64,000 nt of DNA from Lumbricus rubellus (GCA_945859605.1 OX243815.1:21389311-21453310), one strand, 5' to 3'. Numbered from the stretch's first letter, positions 40,101 through 50,550 are shown. Numbers and translations are program-made. Notes: generated from the letters alone by a model not told the origin.

Positions 40101-43100
40101 ACAATCCATGTCAGTTTTACTGACAAAACCATGAAAGTAAGTTTACACTGAATAATTCATATAGACTGTAGACCTATGTGTAGCCTGCATAATATGAATC
40201 ATGCATATATTGTATACAATTAATAGCGCATTCCAGTTTCTGCATTGTAAGGGGCCCGCCGCCCGGACATATATGTTCGTAGGGGGCCACGCTCTTTGTT
40301 GCTACGGCCCTGATTCATGGCGTAGGTTGAATGGACCAACTTTTGTCACCACTGAGAAAGTCATTGAAGTGGTACAGAAGGCTATGGTAAAAGATAATTG
40401 ACGTGGCTGTATCATATACAATTATACATATTTTCTCTTCTTGTAAGGAGTTTGGAGGAAGTAGGCACCAGATGTGGTTCAGAACAAATGCCCTTCAGTT
40501 TCTGCTGGAAAGCCAATGTCATCAACCAGAGATGGCACACCATCAGTGCCCTTCAAGCACCACAAAGCTTCAGATCAATCCACACTCATTGGACAGCACT
40601 ATCTGGATTTTATCCCACCAATAGCAATCAAAGCAATACCTTTCAGGAAGTGTGCAGTTTGTTGTAAGCATGCAGAACACAAATGAACACTTAACTCTTG
40701 TTAAGCAAGCCTTTTCACAGCCTGCCTTGTGTGCAATACCGTGATTCACACTGAACAACATGCTTTCAAGACACCCTACAGTGTGGCAGCATGGCAAATA
40801 CATAAAAGGAACAGTAACGTTTGATTCTTTGAACAAAGGGATGAAAGAAAACAGAAAATAACATGTTTGTGTTTTTAAGCTTATATTAGCTCTGCGCCTG
40901 GCCAAAAATTGGGGCCAATGTCAAAGTTTTAAGATACAAGCTTAAAGATTGGTAGCTTTACATTTGCATTCCCAGCCCAGAAGCAACTGTGAATTACCTA
41001 CAAGCTGTGCAGTATCCCACAAACATAATACAGTAATAATTGCCCAATAAAACACATGTATAAAAACAACAACCGTAACAACCAGCACAGAAGATAATTA
41101 TTACCAGATCAAAGTCAACAAGGCACAGCCAGCCAGCCAGCCAGCAAAGAAAGCAAAGGCACTTGTGAAATCATGTCAGCAGGTCAAGTTATTATTGAAG
41201 ACAGGAAAGTACAGCTTCAGCTGATTTCAGTCACAAAGCCACACACTCAAGAATTGCTCTTTGGTACGTGGTTAAATGCACTGCTTTGGCCAAATGGTAC
41301 AGTTGACAAGAACAACACTGGTATACGATAAATTTTACACCATAGATGTTAGATAAAGGGTTACAACAAAATCACCAAGAATGAGGTCAACCCGTGTGAG
41401 GATAAATGATTTAGAAGACGTGCACTACATACTGCAAGATAAGACCTACTGGCATGAATTATTTGAGGCATTCTTGTAAACAGATAAACAGGAAATGAAC
41501 AATTTGATTAATGTCTTGTACAGTATCAATCTGTGGCCAGTGCTAAGTATGTAGTGTTCAAAGTACGTAGGAATGTCAAAATGTGAGTACATTACAGCCC
41601 TTTGTACATTCTGAGTGGGCATCCCAATATCATTCACTCCGTAATTGGTCAAAATTAACCCATATATATTAAGTGTTGTGTGTCACCTCCTTGCATAAAT
41701 TTTTTATACGAACATTATTTCTTAACCAAGGCAAAATTAGCGTAGAATTTTGTTGCACATTTCTGTGTGGTAAATTTGGTTGAAATGACAAATTTTACAC
41801 TTGTACATAAAAGATTGCAACACTTCGTTTAATGCCTTGTTTTTCAATACATTTTTATGATGCCATTGTACGAAAAATTGGGCTAAAAGGGACAACACAG
41901 ATATTACATTATATATTTTATATATCTTTAGATAGATGTTATATAGTATCACAATCAAAGCAAGGAACTTAAATGAATCTGTTTAGAATATATGGGTTTC
42001 ACTTAATTAAAACAGAGTGCTTCATGCAAATATGCTGATATGTAACAACTTCATCATCATTAGAGAGAAACCTATATTTGCACAGAATTACATAAACACA
42101 GGTTTAAGTCCAAAAACTCAGCTTGTTTAGATAAGTTATATAAAGCCTTAAGTGCAGCCCTTACATTAGGTACTTAAAAGGTACATAATATGGTACAAAT
42201 ACATATATAAACGCATACAAATATTCAATCAAATATAATAATAATAATCGTTGGGTTTTTTTCACACTAACATGTGTGCCTGGACAATCACAAGTTACTG
42301 CAAGAGTCAAATTTATAGCTTGGCAGCCATGCAGAGCGTCCATCTCTTACAAGTTACAACCATCATTTACCAGCAACATCTGCTGAATGAAAGGCTGAAT
42401 CAACCATTGGAAGAGGGGGTAGTTGAAAGCAGCCCTGCTTCCATACTGCTCTTTATGCCAGAGTGATAACACTACCCTAAACCCCTACTTGAGTACACAG
42501 CAATGGTGACTGGGTGTAGTTTGCTTTAAGTTCTGTTTAATGCAGAGCTGTTTCAAGCCATTTACAAAGCCATGGCTGCAGAATTAATGCAGAAGTATGG
42601 ATCAGAATAGTTCATTTGTGTTACTAGGCTAAATTATGGTTAATTGGCATTCACCTAAAAGTCAATGTTCCAAGACTGAGCTAGTTCAGCCAATGAGCCA
42701 GATACTGATTCTGCAGAGATTCCAATATTGGGACAGGTGACAACAACTGTGGTTGGTATTCCATGCTCTAGGCTGCTAGCTGGTTGCACTTAAAAGTAAT
42801 ACCTACAAACAAACAGAGCTGGCTATTAGATAGGGCATTCATGGCTTGAGTATAGTTCATTTAGTTGGAAATGGGGACTACCTATGCCCCTTGACAGCCA
42901 TAGTGATAAGCTATCACTTGAAGCCCTCAAAAACACTCAATTTACCGGCAAGCACTCCACCAAACACCATGTAGCACAATAAGTAATTCCTTAGTCACAC
43001 AAGTCGCTCCAGGCACGCTTGAAAAGTTGGTGCCTTGCACTCAGAGTTTCACAGGGTAGTCCTTTAGTCTATATCTTGCTTAGCCAGCCTATATAATAAC

Positions 43101-44075
43101 CTCTTTCCAGCCTTTAGAAATTCCAGTTTTACAACTGCCAGAAATGGAAAAAATGGTCCATATTTTCTAATGAATGCAAAAATAAATACATTTTCCTAAA
43201 TTATGCAGAAGAGGCAAATACATTACACTGCAAGAATGGTTAGCTTGTATATACCAACTAACAATATCCTTGTAAAAACGCTCCAAGGTCACATACCTAA
43301 GTACTGTAAATAGGATACGATGCTCAACATAGACTCAAAATCGAAAATAAATAATTTAATTAGATAATGTCATACATTGTCTATGGGCGTCATAGTCATT
43401 CATGCTAACTGGTAGATCTAAAAAAATTGAAAATCCATAGGAACAAAGCAAAGAACCTGTACTCCCTTACTGCCTTAGCCAACTGACATCCTAAAACACA
43501 CACTTGCCACGATTGTCAGTACTAAATATACTTCTCACAAAGGTTTTGTAGCCCAGTATTTGCCTGAAAACTTTTTATAAAAAAGTTTTCAACTTGTGAG
43601 AGAAACCCTCTGTACGATTTGACACTCACCAATCAAACTGGAGTACAAAGTCCAATAATATCAATGTACACTTCAATAACATCCATGTGCACTTGTCAAA
43701 AGAAGTCAGAATCAACAAGCATGTAAAAAAATTAGCACAGGAGGCTTACAAGATTTGCTTTAAGAATGGAACGAAGACTTAAATGACAGGATAAATTCAA
43801 AGGTGATGAGCAAGCCAAATTTGATCTGCAGTTCAACAAACACTAAAGACTACTTCCAAAGACCTGAACAATATATTAGCTAAAAGGATTCAAAGGCTAA
43901 GTACTGCAAAAGTCCAATACCATGAGTCAGAGACTTGCTATTGGTTCCCAAGCCAGGTGTAGTGCAGTGCCATATACAAAAGATTGAAAGTTAACAGTGC
44001 TCTTTCTATCCTCAACTAAAGGTATACATGTGCATATATATATATATATAATGATACACATACAATTATACACAC

Positions 44076-44117
<42 letters not shown>

Positions 44118-47100
44118 CAAGCACATGTATAATAAATTACTTCTGTGCATCAGGAAAGTCACCCCTCACCCAGGTACTACACACACCCATCTCTCCTGCA
44201 GCAAGATCTTACACACCCTTCCAAAGGTCCAAGGCTCTAAAGACAGCCAAGTCAAAGGTCACAGCAACTACTCTTACTGCACAGCCCCACCACCCCAGAC
44301 AAGAAGAGAAGTGGGACTAATAAACTGGAGGCTCAGAGCAGATGTCTGGTAAGCACAAAACTCAAGGTAAACCTAAATGAGACACCAGAATAGAGCCTCT
44401 TCCACTTAAATCATTCACTACTGTCACTTCAAGTCTTTGGTATTTACTGCCACCAGCAGTTACTAATTTAACAATTCAGATGAAAGACACTAACTGCAAA
44501 CCGGTTAAAAGAAAGCATTCGTGAAAATAGTCTAATATTAAATAAACACGCGTTTAAAATGTGAACAAAGACTGTAGCATTGAACAAAATGCAGCATAAA
44601 ATAATCTGCTGAGAAAGCAATCAACGTAAGAACTGCCTTGCATCCCTTATTGGCAAGTCAGAGGCAGCAGCAGCAATGTGACCTTTGGTCTAGATTAGAA
44701 GGTTCACCACAATGTAGGAAAACTTATCTAAGATGAGAGAATTAGTGCTTAGTAATGAAGACAAGCACAGCAGAAGGAATATGCATAAAAGAATTTCCAG
44801 AATTTAAAGCAATGACGCCAAGCACACTAGGTTCTTGCAAGCATAACAGTTGTGTATTAAAAGACATCAAGAGGCACTATCAGAGTAGATCACAACAAGT
44901 TTTCAATACAGCAATTGTAAAAGGATTCATACACACAGGCTCCTAAGTTAGAACAAAATTCTGAGTTAGAAAAGCTGTCTTCTTCATTCAGCTGCTTTTA
45001 CTGAATTCAACTTAAAGTGATGAACTGACAGTTCTAGGCAGCATGTCTTATTGAATAAAGTTCAAATGTTTGTTTTCCTATATCTCTAGCAATATGAGTT
45101 ACTAATAAATCAATGAAATTGTATTGCCATGGTCCACAATCTTGCACGCATCGTTATAGTCATTCTACAAGTAGTTTGATAAGCTCTGAACAAGATGATC
45201 TGTCAACTTAGATTGGAATTAGTTGGTTGGGTTCACATGTCTGTCAGCACTTGACACTATTGATTCTTCTAGTTCTCTGTGTACGCTCTCAACAGGTTAA
45301 ATCTTGCTAAGCCTACCTATAGATATCTTGCTTATAGCCAGCCTATATAATAACCTCTTTCCAGCCAACCATGACATTTCATGCAAACAACCTCAGGCAC
45401 ATACTTTTTGCACTCAACTTGAACATCATCTGACTTTAGCATATATATAAGTACACTGAAGAAATGTCACCAAGGTAAATAATCCTATCAGTCAACTACT
45501 AACACAATAGTAGAGAGCAAGAACTATATGAGGAATGCAAAGGCCTTTCACTAGCTTAAGATCCCTACACACCAAATGCTCCACAGAGAATCCTAAACAA
45601 ACATACTTTTGGCTTGTGCATGTCACTGGCATAAAACTCAAACGATTTAATACAAACACATCACATTATAATTCTCATGATTCAAACTTAATCATGTAAA
45701 CATAATCCTTAAGCTTCATCAAACGATTATGAAAAATTCATACAGAGAAAAAAACAGTACACATAGTGAGTAATCAGTTAGAGGTCAAAACCGCACTTAA
45801 TTAGAACCTAAAATGAATGTCTGAGGAGTAGTACGAGTACTTGTACAAAAATATGATAGCATATATATAAGTACACTGAAGAAATGTCACCAAGGTAAAT
45901 AATCCTATCAGTCAACTACTAACACAATAGTAGAGAGCAAGAACTATATGAGGAATGCAAAGGCCTTTCACTAGCTTAAGATCCCTACACACCAAATGCT
46001 CCACAGAGAATCCTAAACAAACATACTTTTGGCTTGTGCATGTCACTGGCATAAAACTCAAACGATTTAATACAAACACATCACATTATAATTCTCATGA
46101 TTCAAACTTAATCATGTAAACATAATCCTTAAGCTTCATCAAACGATTATAAAAAATTCATACAGAGAAAAAAACAGTACACATAGTGAGTAATCAGTTA
46201 GAGGTCAAAACCGCACTTAATTAGAACCTAAAATGAATGTCTGAGGAGTAGTACGAGTACTTGTACAAAAATATGATAATACAGAAGCATCATTAATCTA
46301 TGAGGATACCAAACACTAGCACCACACTTACATTAACTTAAAAACACCGCAATTATTAATATTTTTAATGAACTGGCAAAGCATAGCATACAACCATATA
46401 AACAGCAACACCACAATTTATTAATAGCCTTGAATAGCAAGACATTGTGCATAGCCAAGACTGATACAGTACTTCTGTAATATTCACATACACAGTTCTG
46501 CTTATCACTGTTACAATATGTTACGAGACAATAATTATTGCTTTATTTCTAGCTTTCAAAGGAGACAAACTAAATTTTACAATTTAGCATACAGCGGTGA
46601 TCCGCATTTTAAGGTTATAAGTGGAGAATAATTTCATACTATACAATACAAGACAGTTGCTTCCTTTATCAAGTATATAGGTATTTAATAGTGAACATCA
46701 TAAATGTATGAGAGCTGTAACTTACATACAATATAACATACCTATAATACATAATCAATACCCTGTAAGTAATAATGCGCTTATGTAATTCAATCGATTA
46801 ATAATAAACGAATATTGACTGATTGATCGATTTATTGATTAATGCAGATCCAGAACTTGAACCAAAAATACGTACATCAAAGGCCAGTGCTTTGATGACA
46901 CAACCATCATGCCAGCCTTAAAAGTTATCGATCTTCGTGATACGCACAATACATTTGAAGCCGCTACCCCTCTTGTCCACCACTTGTACTGATCTGACTG
47001 GATTTCTGTAATGCTGACCTTATTGGACTCCCACCCAAAGTTCCAGATACACCTGCCTCAGTCTGTTCTCAAGTTCGCTGCCCAAGTCGTATATCGACCT

Positions 47101-48115
47101 ATATGCATGACATGCTGCATTGGCCCACGGTCGTGGACAGAATCACATTCAAGAGCATCATCAAAAGACGAACATCAATGTTGTTCATTGGTCTGGTCAC
47201 AAAATACACTAGGAAGCTCTGTCTTCCCATCTTCAACTCACCAGGTCGTCCATCCTTGCAAACATTCTGAAGTTCGTGAGGGGGCATGATAGTTGCGAGC
47301 TCTCATACATCGATGCAGGCCCACCAGGGCCACCATGCCTTCTCATACATTAGACCTTAATGCTGGAACAGTCTTTCCATTAACAATTTGCAATACTGCA
47401 ATGCATGTATCTCATGAAATGTTCTCAAAGTCACTTAAGGTGCACTTGCTTAGAAGTGTTGGGTATCTACATTAATTGTTTTCATGAGGTTATTGTAAGG
47501 CGCTATAAAAAATGCCCATATACATACAATACATACCTAACTACAAACCTAGCCTATATACCTACATACGTAGGAAAGAAAAACAAGTTTCTGATATCAG
47601 CTGAGACAGGCACGCCTGATAGTGTATTCCGTAAAGTACAATACTTAAAAGTTAAAACTCATCAGATGTGATAGCCCCATTTCTTAACTGCCGTCAAGTT
47701 TGTTTGGCAAAGGTTTTTGAGCAGGCTGACTTCTTTCTTCTGACCCTTACATTCCATTACATGAACATGAATATGCATCGAACTTCTCCCATGTTATGGC
47801 ATTCGCGTGGTGGCACGCGGTATGTTGTTCACAGTATATTTACGACTAAATTACACATAATTATTACCAAAACGAAAACACAATACTGACAGGTACTTAA
47901 GTTTAAATTTTTAGAACCATGAATAACTGACAAAGTTATTACAAACATAGAAAGACCGTAATACCTTCGTCGAGTATTTTTTCGAGATGAATGAAGACAT
48001 TAGGAAAGGCCTGTAATGCCTTCTTATCGTTTAATAGCTGCGCCAAATACTCCGGTGTTTTGCGATCTATAAGACTTATCTCCGAGCCCAAGTTATTACT
48101 TCCCGTGACAGACAT
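24784..48115 (-). CDS. QKI: Quaking/How-type STAR RNA-binding protein, complete CDS
   Basis: Six minus-strand exons: 48115-47965, 35548-35418, 32215-32099, 31598-31455, 26891-26792, 25103-24784. They give 320 aa plus TAA with all phases consistent and all introns GT-AG. QUA1 dimerisation region: about residues 19-58 ([25 protein letters not shown]). KH domain: about 84-182, with the GPRG loop at 103-106 and [23 protein letters not shown]2: about 183-207 ([18 protein letters not shown]). STAR proteins bind ACUAAY-type RNA elements as dimers and control splicing, stability and translation. The tail (215-320) is Pro/Ser/Met/Ala-rich and ends in a segment rich in Tyr and Phe. As read, it lacks the RRHD...HPYQR-type nuclear signal of the long vertebrate isoform. 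A GC donor inside the last exon may splice to another tail. The protein is more divergent in the QUA1-KH linker than in KH and QUA2. Confidence 0.95.
24822..24830 (-). promoter_or_regulatory. QKI: Candidate alternative GC splice donor in QKI exon 6
   Basis: The minus strand reads CAG|GCAAGT, which is the strong consensus for GC-AG introns. It sits after codon STP plus one G. Phase 1 with a G as the carried base agrees with vertebrate QKI, where the next residue becomes Gly or Glu depending on isoform. No acceptor was assigned. Confidence 0.45.
25104..26791 (-). other. QKI intron 5
   Basis: GTAAGT donor at 26791, ACAG acceptor at 25104. Apart from the TTAA-flanked element nothing is recognised. 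Confidence 0.85.
25188..25333. mobile_element. TTAA-flanked short inverted-repeat element, piggyBac-MITE-like
   Basis: TTAACGCTTTACCCG at 25188 faces GTTAAAGCGTTAA at 25321-25333. An internal GGGGAAAGGGTTAA (25253-25266) gives an alternative right end. TTAA duplications with C/T-rich ends suggest a piggyBac-type miniature element. Which TTAA pair is the true boundary is unclear. It lies in QKI intron 5, 85 bp from the exon 6 acceptor. Confidence 0.4.
26792..26891 (-). CDS. QKI: QKI exon 5 (QUA2)
   Basis: Acceptor TATAATTAG, donor GTAAGT. It encodes [20 protein letters not shown] then [13 protein letters not shown], which is the QUA2 region that adds RNA contacts beside the KH domain. It ends in phase 1. 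Confidence 0.96.
29282..29311 (+). other. G-quadruplex-prone G-rich run
   Basis: GGGTGGGGTGGGTGGGGG has four G-tracts separated by single T bases, a strong quadruplex pattern. It is on the non-coding strand of QKI (the gene runs minus), so the transcript would be C-rich here. Confidence 0.6.
30932..31289. repeat. Perfect tandem duplication, 179 bp x 2
   Basis: The unit beginning CGTTTAAAAACAGTGAATTT at 30932 repeats from 31111. Both copies end in GCATGTAACGCA, with no difference seen by eye. It lies in QKI intron 4, 165 bp from the exon 4 donor. Confidence 0.95.
31455..31598 (-). CDS. QKI: QKI exon 4 (KH C-terminal half)
   Basis: Acceptor TTACCTTCAG, donor GTGAGT. Forty-eight whole codons encode [40 protein letters not shown] and VKKLLVPA, near-identical to the STAR family. 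Confidence 0.97.
31599..32098 (-). other. QKI intron 3
   Basis: 500 bp, GTAAGA donor and TTCAG acceptor. Nothing else is recognised. Confidence 0.9.
32099..32215 (-). CDS. QKI: QKI exon 3 (KH domain, GPRG loop)
   Basis: Acceptor CTTGTAG, donor GTAAGA. Thirty-nine whole codons encode [20 protein letters not shown] and [19 protein letters not shown]. This is the most conserved RNA-contact part of the KH domain. Confidence 0.96.
32216..35417 (-). other. QKI intron 2
   Basis: 3.2 kb, GTAAGT donor and TGTAG acceptor. No gene or well-defined repeat was recognised. Short AT-rich and A-run stretches are present. Confidence 0.85.
35418..35548 (-). CDS. QKI: QKI exon 2 (QUA1 end to KH start)
   Basis: Acceptor TGCTTTTCAG, donor GTAAGT at 35417-35412. 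It encodes [15 protein letters not shown] and [14 protein letters not shown]. The VPVxEYPD motif directly precedes the KH fold. The middle of the exon is shorter and more divergent than in vertebrate QKI. Confidence 0.93.
39000..39300 (+). mobile_element. SINE-like segments
   Basis: AGAAGCGCTTTACAAATG followed by ATTACATTAGATTAGATTAG looks like a SINE 3' end with a simple tail (39090-39130). Directly after it, GAGAGGTCATGATTTGAATC resembles a degenerate tRNA B box. Boundaries are not defined. Confidence 0.35.
39975..40312. mobile_element. hAT-type MITE, 338 bp
   Basis: Imperfect terminal repeats CAGAGGCGTAGCGAC and CAGGGCCGTAGCAAC (right end read in reverse) are flanked by ATCCATGG (39967-39974) and ATTCATGG (40313-40320), an 8-bp duplication with one change. 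GC-rich subterminal parts enclose an AT-rich middle, and there is no transposase. Its end core GCCGTAGC is shared with the element at 61356. Confidence 0.8.
41125..41145. repeat. (CAGC)n microsatellite
   Basis: Five CAGC units. Confidence 0.85.
43082..43112 (+). repeat. Dispersed repeat, copy 1
   Basis: AGCCAGCCTATATAATAACC and the next 11 bases recur exactly at 45336-45366. Upstream TATCTTGCTTA similarity extends it to about 45 bases with a 2-base gap. Confidence 0.7.
44033..44114. repeat. (TA)n microsatellite
   Basis: Two long TA runs separated by ATACACATACAATTATACAC-like sequence. Confidence 0.9.
45336..45366 (+). repeat. Dispersed repeat, copy 2
   Basis: Exact 31-base copy of 43082-43112, in the same orientation, 2.25 kb away in the same QKI intron. 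Confidence 0.7.
45438..46278. repeat. Tandem duplication, about 420 bp x 2, one mismatch seen
   Basis: The unit starting AGCATATATATAAGTACACT at 45438 repeats at 45858 and ends in AAAATATGATA. The only difference noticed is G at 45731 against A at 46151. It lies in QKI intron 1. Confidence 0.95.
46985..47530 (+). pseudogene. Decayed L2/CR1-like LINE reverse transcriptase 3' end
   Basis: Translation gives [17 protein letters not shown], then [17 protein letters not shown] and [14 protein letters not shown]. These are the DYCNSLL...LP, LHWLPVxxRIxFK and GLAPxYL landmarks of the region after the catalytic core in L2/CR1-type reverse transcriptases. A frame-shifted CWNSL and [10 protein letters not shown] (matching WNSLP and FKxxLKTHLF) follow, then AAGGCGCTATAAAAAATGCC and a CATACATA-like tail. 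Stops and frame changes show it is dead. It sits in QKI intron 1, antisense to QKI. Confidence 0.75.
47965..48115 (-). CDS. QKI: QKI exon 1 (start codon, QUA1)
   Basis: ATG at 48115-48113, donor GTATTA after 47965. It encodes [17 protein letters not shown] then [20 protein letters not shown], the QUA1 helix. In-frame sequence further upstream does not continue the homology. One base (G) carries over to exon 2. Confidence 0.93.
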
Positions 48116-48360
48116 TTTCAGTCAGTTCTAGATACAAAATGAGTCGAGTTTCCAACTTTCCCAACTTCGCTCAAACTTTGCGTGAAGACCAACAAAACTT
48201 TCTGTGCTTTGACCCTCCCTCTAAACACGAAGCCTCTATCTGGCAGCCAACGCGCATGCCCGTGGACGATACCAATGCACATGAGAAGGGGGAAATAAAA
48301 CTAGAAAACAACGATTTGTTTCATATTTGCAATAAATAAGCATTTTTATTAGCTGTAATA
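48116..48360 (-). promoter_or_regulatory. Probable QKI 5' UTR and promoter region
   Basis: Sequence immediately upstream of the QKI ATG. It is less AT-rich than its surroundings and contains GCGCATGCCC near 48251, close to an NRF1-type site. No TATA box was seen. The transcription start is not defined. Confidence 0.35.
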
Positions 48361-48431
48361 GTTTTATTTTAGCATATTTTGTACAATATTAGATTGCTTA
48401 GCTATACAGTGCAACTTGTAGAGATATAAAA

Positions 48432-48746
48432 CTAAATGAAATAACTTAGAATTCGGTAGAGTCCATTATCGTCAGGCCTTGCATACTTTTGGGCATACGC
48501 TCTAATAGTCTTTGGTGAGCGTATCCCAGTGAAGGAATACAGTTCGCATTCCAGAGGACGACTACGTAAAGCTCTCAGAAAATTTCTTGTCTCATTCTCT
48601 TCAGAAATCAATAATTGAGCTATTTCTGGTAAGATTATAACGACTACGACAGATGAGACTTGGGAAAGAGATGGTGAAGAAGTCAGATCAACTGGCCGTA
48701 TCCAATCTGCTCTGGGCTCTGCTACCAATGAATAATTGAGAGACAT
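48432..48746 (-). CDS. Unassigned 104-codon ORF, uncertain
   Basis: ATG to stop in one frame, ending GLYRILSYFI. It contains a hydrophobic VVVVIILPEIAQLLI stretch (about residues 33-47) that could be one membrane segment, then a charged C-terminal half. I do not recognise the protein. It lies upstream of QKI on the same strand, 317 bp from the QKI ATG, so it may be an exon of an unrelated transcript, a repeat fragment or chance. No signal peptide or splice context supports it. Confidence 0.2.
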   Translation of the reverse strand: MSLNYSLVAEPRADWIRPVDLTSSPSLSQVSSVVVVIILPEIAQLLISEENETRNFLRALRSRPLECELYSFTGIRSPKTIRAYAQKYARPDDNGLYRILSYFI

Positions 48747-49260
48747 TTCATGCGGTGGCTTGAGTTGAAATATTAAATAGAAAACTAAGTGAGGCTATCC
48801 TGCAGCCATGTGGCTAAAAGGCAAAAGGCATGGACCAAATTAATTTGGAGTCAGTTTTAATTGTCTAAAAGCCCACCTAGGCCTGTAGGCCTATATAGGC
48901 CATCCTAAAACTACAAATTAGGCCTATTGCTAGCAATTTACAGGCCTATTATTATTAGGCTAAGGGGGGCTTTATGTAGCGCTTCTTAAATTTTGAGGTA
49001 AGCAAGTTATCCCGCATAATTATGAGACATGGGCAATATTTTTGGATCATGTGACCAATAGGCCTAGGCTTAATAAGTCGCGCATCATTTAAAGCGCAGG
49101 ACTCTTTACAGACAGTCAATCCGGTCAGCCGTTAGTCCATGCATAGGCTAACAGATAGACATGTAGGCCTATAGGCCTATGGTTCTGTAGTCAAAGCGGG
49201 AAACTATAAAAGACTAGACAAGGATAGCTCTAGACAGCGCCAAAAATCGGAGTGCTGATA

Positions 49261-49380
49261 CAGTGCCATGCATAGATTGAATATTCGTGACTTTAGGTTT
49301 TAATATTCGTAAATATTCGTGAATATTAAGATTTTTTAATATTCGTAAATATTCGTTGATATTCGTTAACGAATTAAGGT
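49261..49380. mobile_element. Left arm of an AATATTCG-rich hAT-like element
   Basis: CAGTGCCATGCATAGATTGA then repeated AATATTCG. The right flank of the Gypsy element carries the inverted counterpart (59891-59991), sharing CATAGATTGAATATTCG exactly. The CAG start and AATATTCG subterminal repeats resemble hAT ends. No convincing 8-bp duplication was found. Confidence 0.45.
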
Positions 49381-50043
49381 GAACGATCGAAACCGCAATG
49401 TTACTCGGTATTAAGCAGTTTAAACTTCTGTAGGCCTATGTCTCTATGACATTCACTCGCATCCAGGGCACGGTTGAATTAAAATATGCATTGCGCTTAA
49501 TATGCTGAGATCAGGATACATTTTCCTTGTAATCTGGCACTATTATTTTCTGCGTTGGCATTTATATTTACTCATCCTGCTACACTGATATACAACTACT
49601 TTATCAATATACAGTTAGGCTACTATTAAGCTTATAGGCATAATAGGCAGTTAAAGTTTATTTATAATTTAGCCTACTATTGCTGCTACTATAGTCTTGC
49701 CAACTGCCATCGGTGAGGCAGTTCGGGGGTGGGGCAGAAGTCAGACAAAGTGACTTAGGTATTGAATGTGATATGAATGCCGCATGGCCCATTGACCAGA
49801 CTCAGCAGAGACCTTGAAGGGTTTTTTTTACAATAAAATCTATTAAAGTTATTGTCACTTAGGCCTACTGGTAGGCCTATAGGTCTATGCGTAGACTAAC
49901 TCAATTTTGTACAATTCATTCAGTAAAAGTTAAACATTTTCATAAATAACAAAATAAGAATTAAGAATTAAAAATTTCTTGAAAGAACAAGATCTCGAAT
50001 AAATAATTTTTTGAAAGAACACAATATTTTACGAATATTATGA

Positions 50044-50047
50044 ATAT
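50044..50047 (+). repeat. Target-site duplication ATAT (left)
   Basis: ATAT directly before the 5' LTR equals ATAT directly after the 3' LTR (59891-59894). Four-base duplications fit Ty3/Gypsy integrases. The AT-rich flank makes a chance match possible. Confidence 0.6.
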
Positions 50048-50133
50048 TGTAGCGGTTTTTGGTTGACGCTAGAGATAGTTTTATTTTTTATTTTATTTAT
50101 TTTATTGTTTGCTATTAACAGCTGTTTCGCATG

Positions 50134-50534
50134 GCTTGCATCGCTTGGCTTGCATCGCTTGGCTTGCATCGCTTTGCTTGGCTTGCATCGCTTCGCTTGC
50201 ATTGCTTCGCTTGCATCGCTTCGCTTGCATCGCTTGGCTTGCATCGCTTGGCTTGCATCGCTTGGCTTGCATCGCTTTGCTTGGCTTGCATCGCTTCGCT
50301 TGCATTGCTTCGCTTGCATCGCTTCGCTTGCATCGCTTCGCTTGCATCGCTTGGCTTGCATCGCTTGGCTTGCATCGCTTCGCTTGCATTGCTTCGCTTG
50401 CATCGCTTGGCTTGCATCGCTTCGCTTGCATCGCTTGGCTTGCATCGCTTCGCTTGCATCGCTTCGCTTGCATCGCTTGGCTTGCATCGCTTGGCTTGCA
50501 TCGCTTCGCTTGCATCGCTTCGCTTGCATCGCTT
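50134..50534 (+). repeat. U3 tandem array, 14-bp unit CTTGCATCGCTTSG, about 28 copies
   Basis: Units CTTGCATCGCTTGG and CTTGCATCGCTTCG alternate, with a few CTTGCATTG variants and a TTGCTTGG insert. The array ends 9 bp before the TATA box, so it may act as an enhancer. It gives long open frames in every reading frame because the unit lacks stops. Confidence 0.93.
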
Positions 50535-50543
50535 TCAGCTTGG

Positions 50544-50550
50544 TATATAA
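50544..50550 (+). promoter_or_regulatory. TATA box of the 5' LTR
   Basis: TATATAAGG directly after the U3 array. A start about 30 bases downstream would fall near GGGTGCAGTCG (50571-50581), which would mark the U3/R border. Confidence 0.65.

Larger units (their letters stand above)
35549..47964 (-). other. QKI intron 1
   Basis: 12.4 kb, GTATTA donor and TTCAG acceptor. It is a host for repeats: a hAT MITE (39975), SINE-like pieces (39000-39300), microsatellites (41125, 44033), the 420-bp tandem duplication (45438-46278) and a decayed LINE (46985-47530). No nested gene was recognised. Confidence 0.85.
48780..50047. other. TAGGCCTA-rich and ATATTCG-rich intergenic DNA
   Basis: From about 48880 the octamer TAGGCCTA and the dimer TAGGCCTATAGGCCTA occur many times. 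From 49261 (CAGTGCCATGCATAGATTGA) to 49380 the sequence is dominated by AATATTCG motifs. No gene is recognised. It forms the left flank of the Gypsy element. Confidence 0.6.

Noticed and set aside
40398..40905. Several overlapping 70-111-codon frames in QKI intron 1
   Set aside because: They overlap each other on both strands without any protein motif.
48139..48339. 66-codon plus-strand frame overlapping the QKI 5' region
   Set aside because: Short, unrecognised, and divergent to QKI; no splice or conservation support, although a bidirectional transcript cannot be excluded.
50102..50534. Possible CRISPR-like regular repeat array
   Set aside because: Direct tandem repeats with no unique spacers, located in a eukaryotic LTR.
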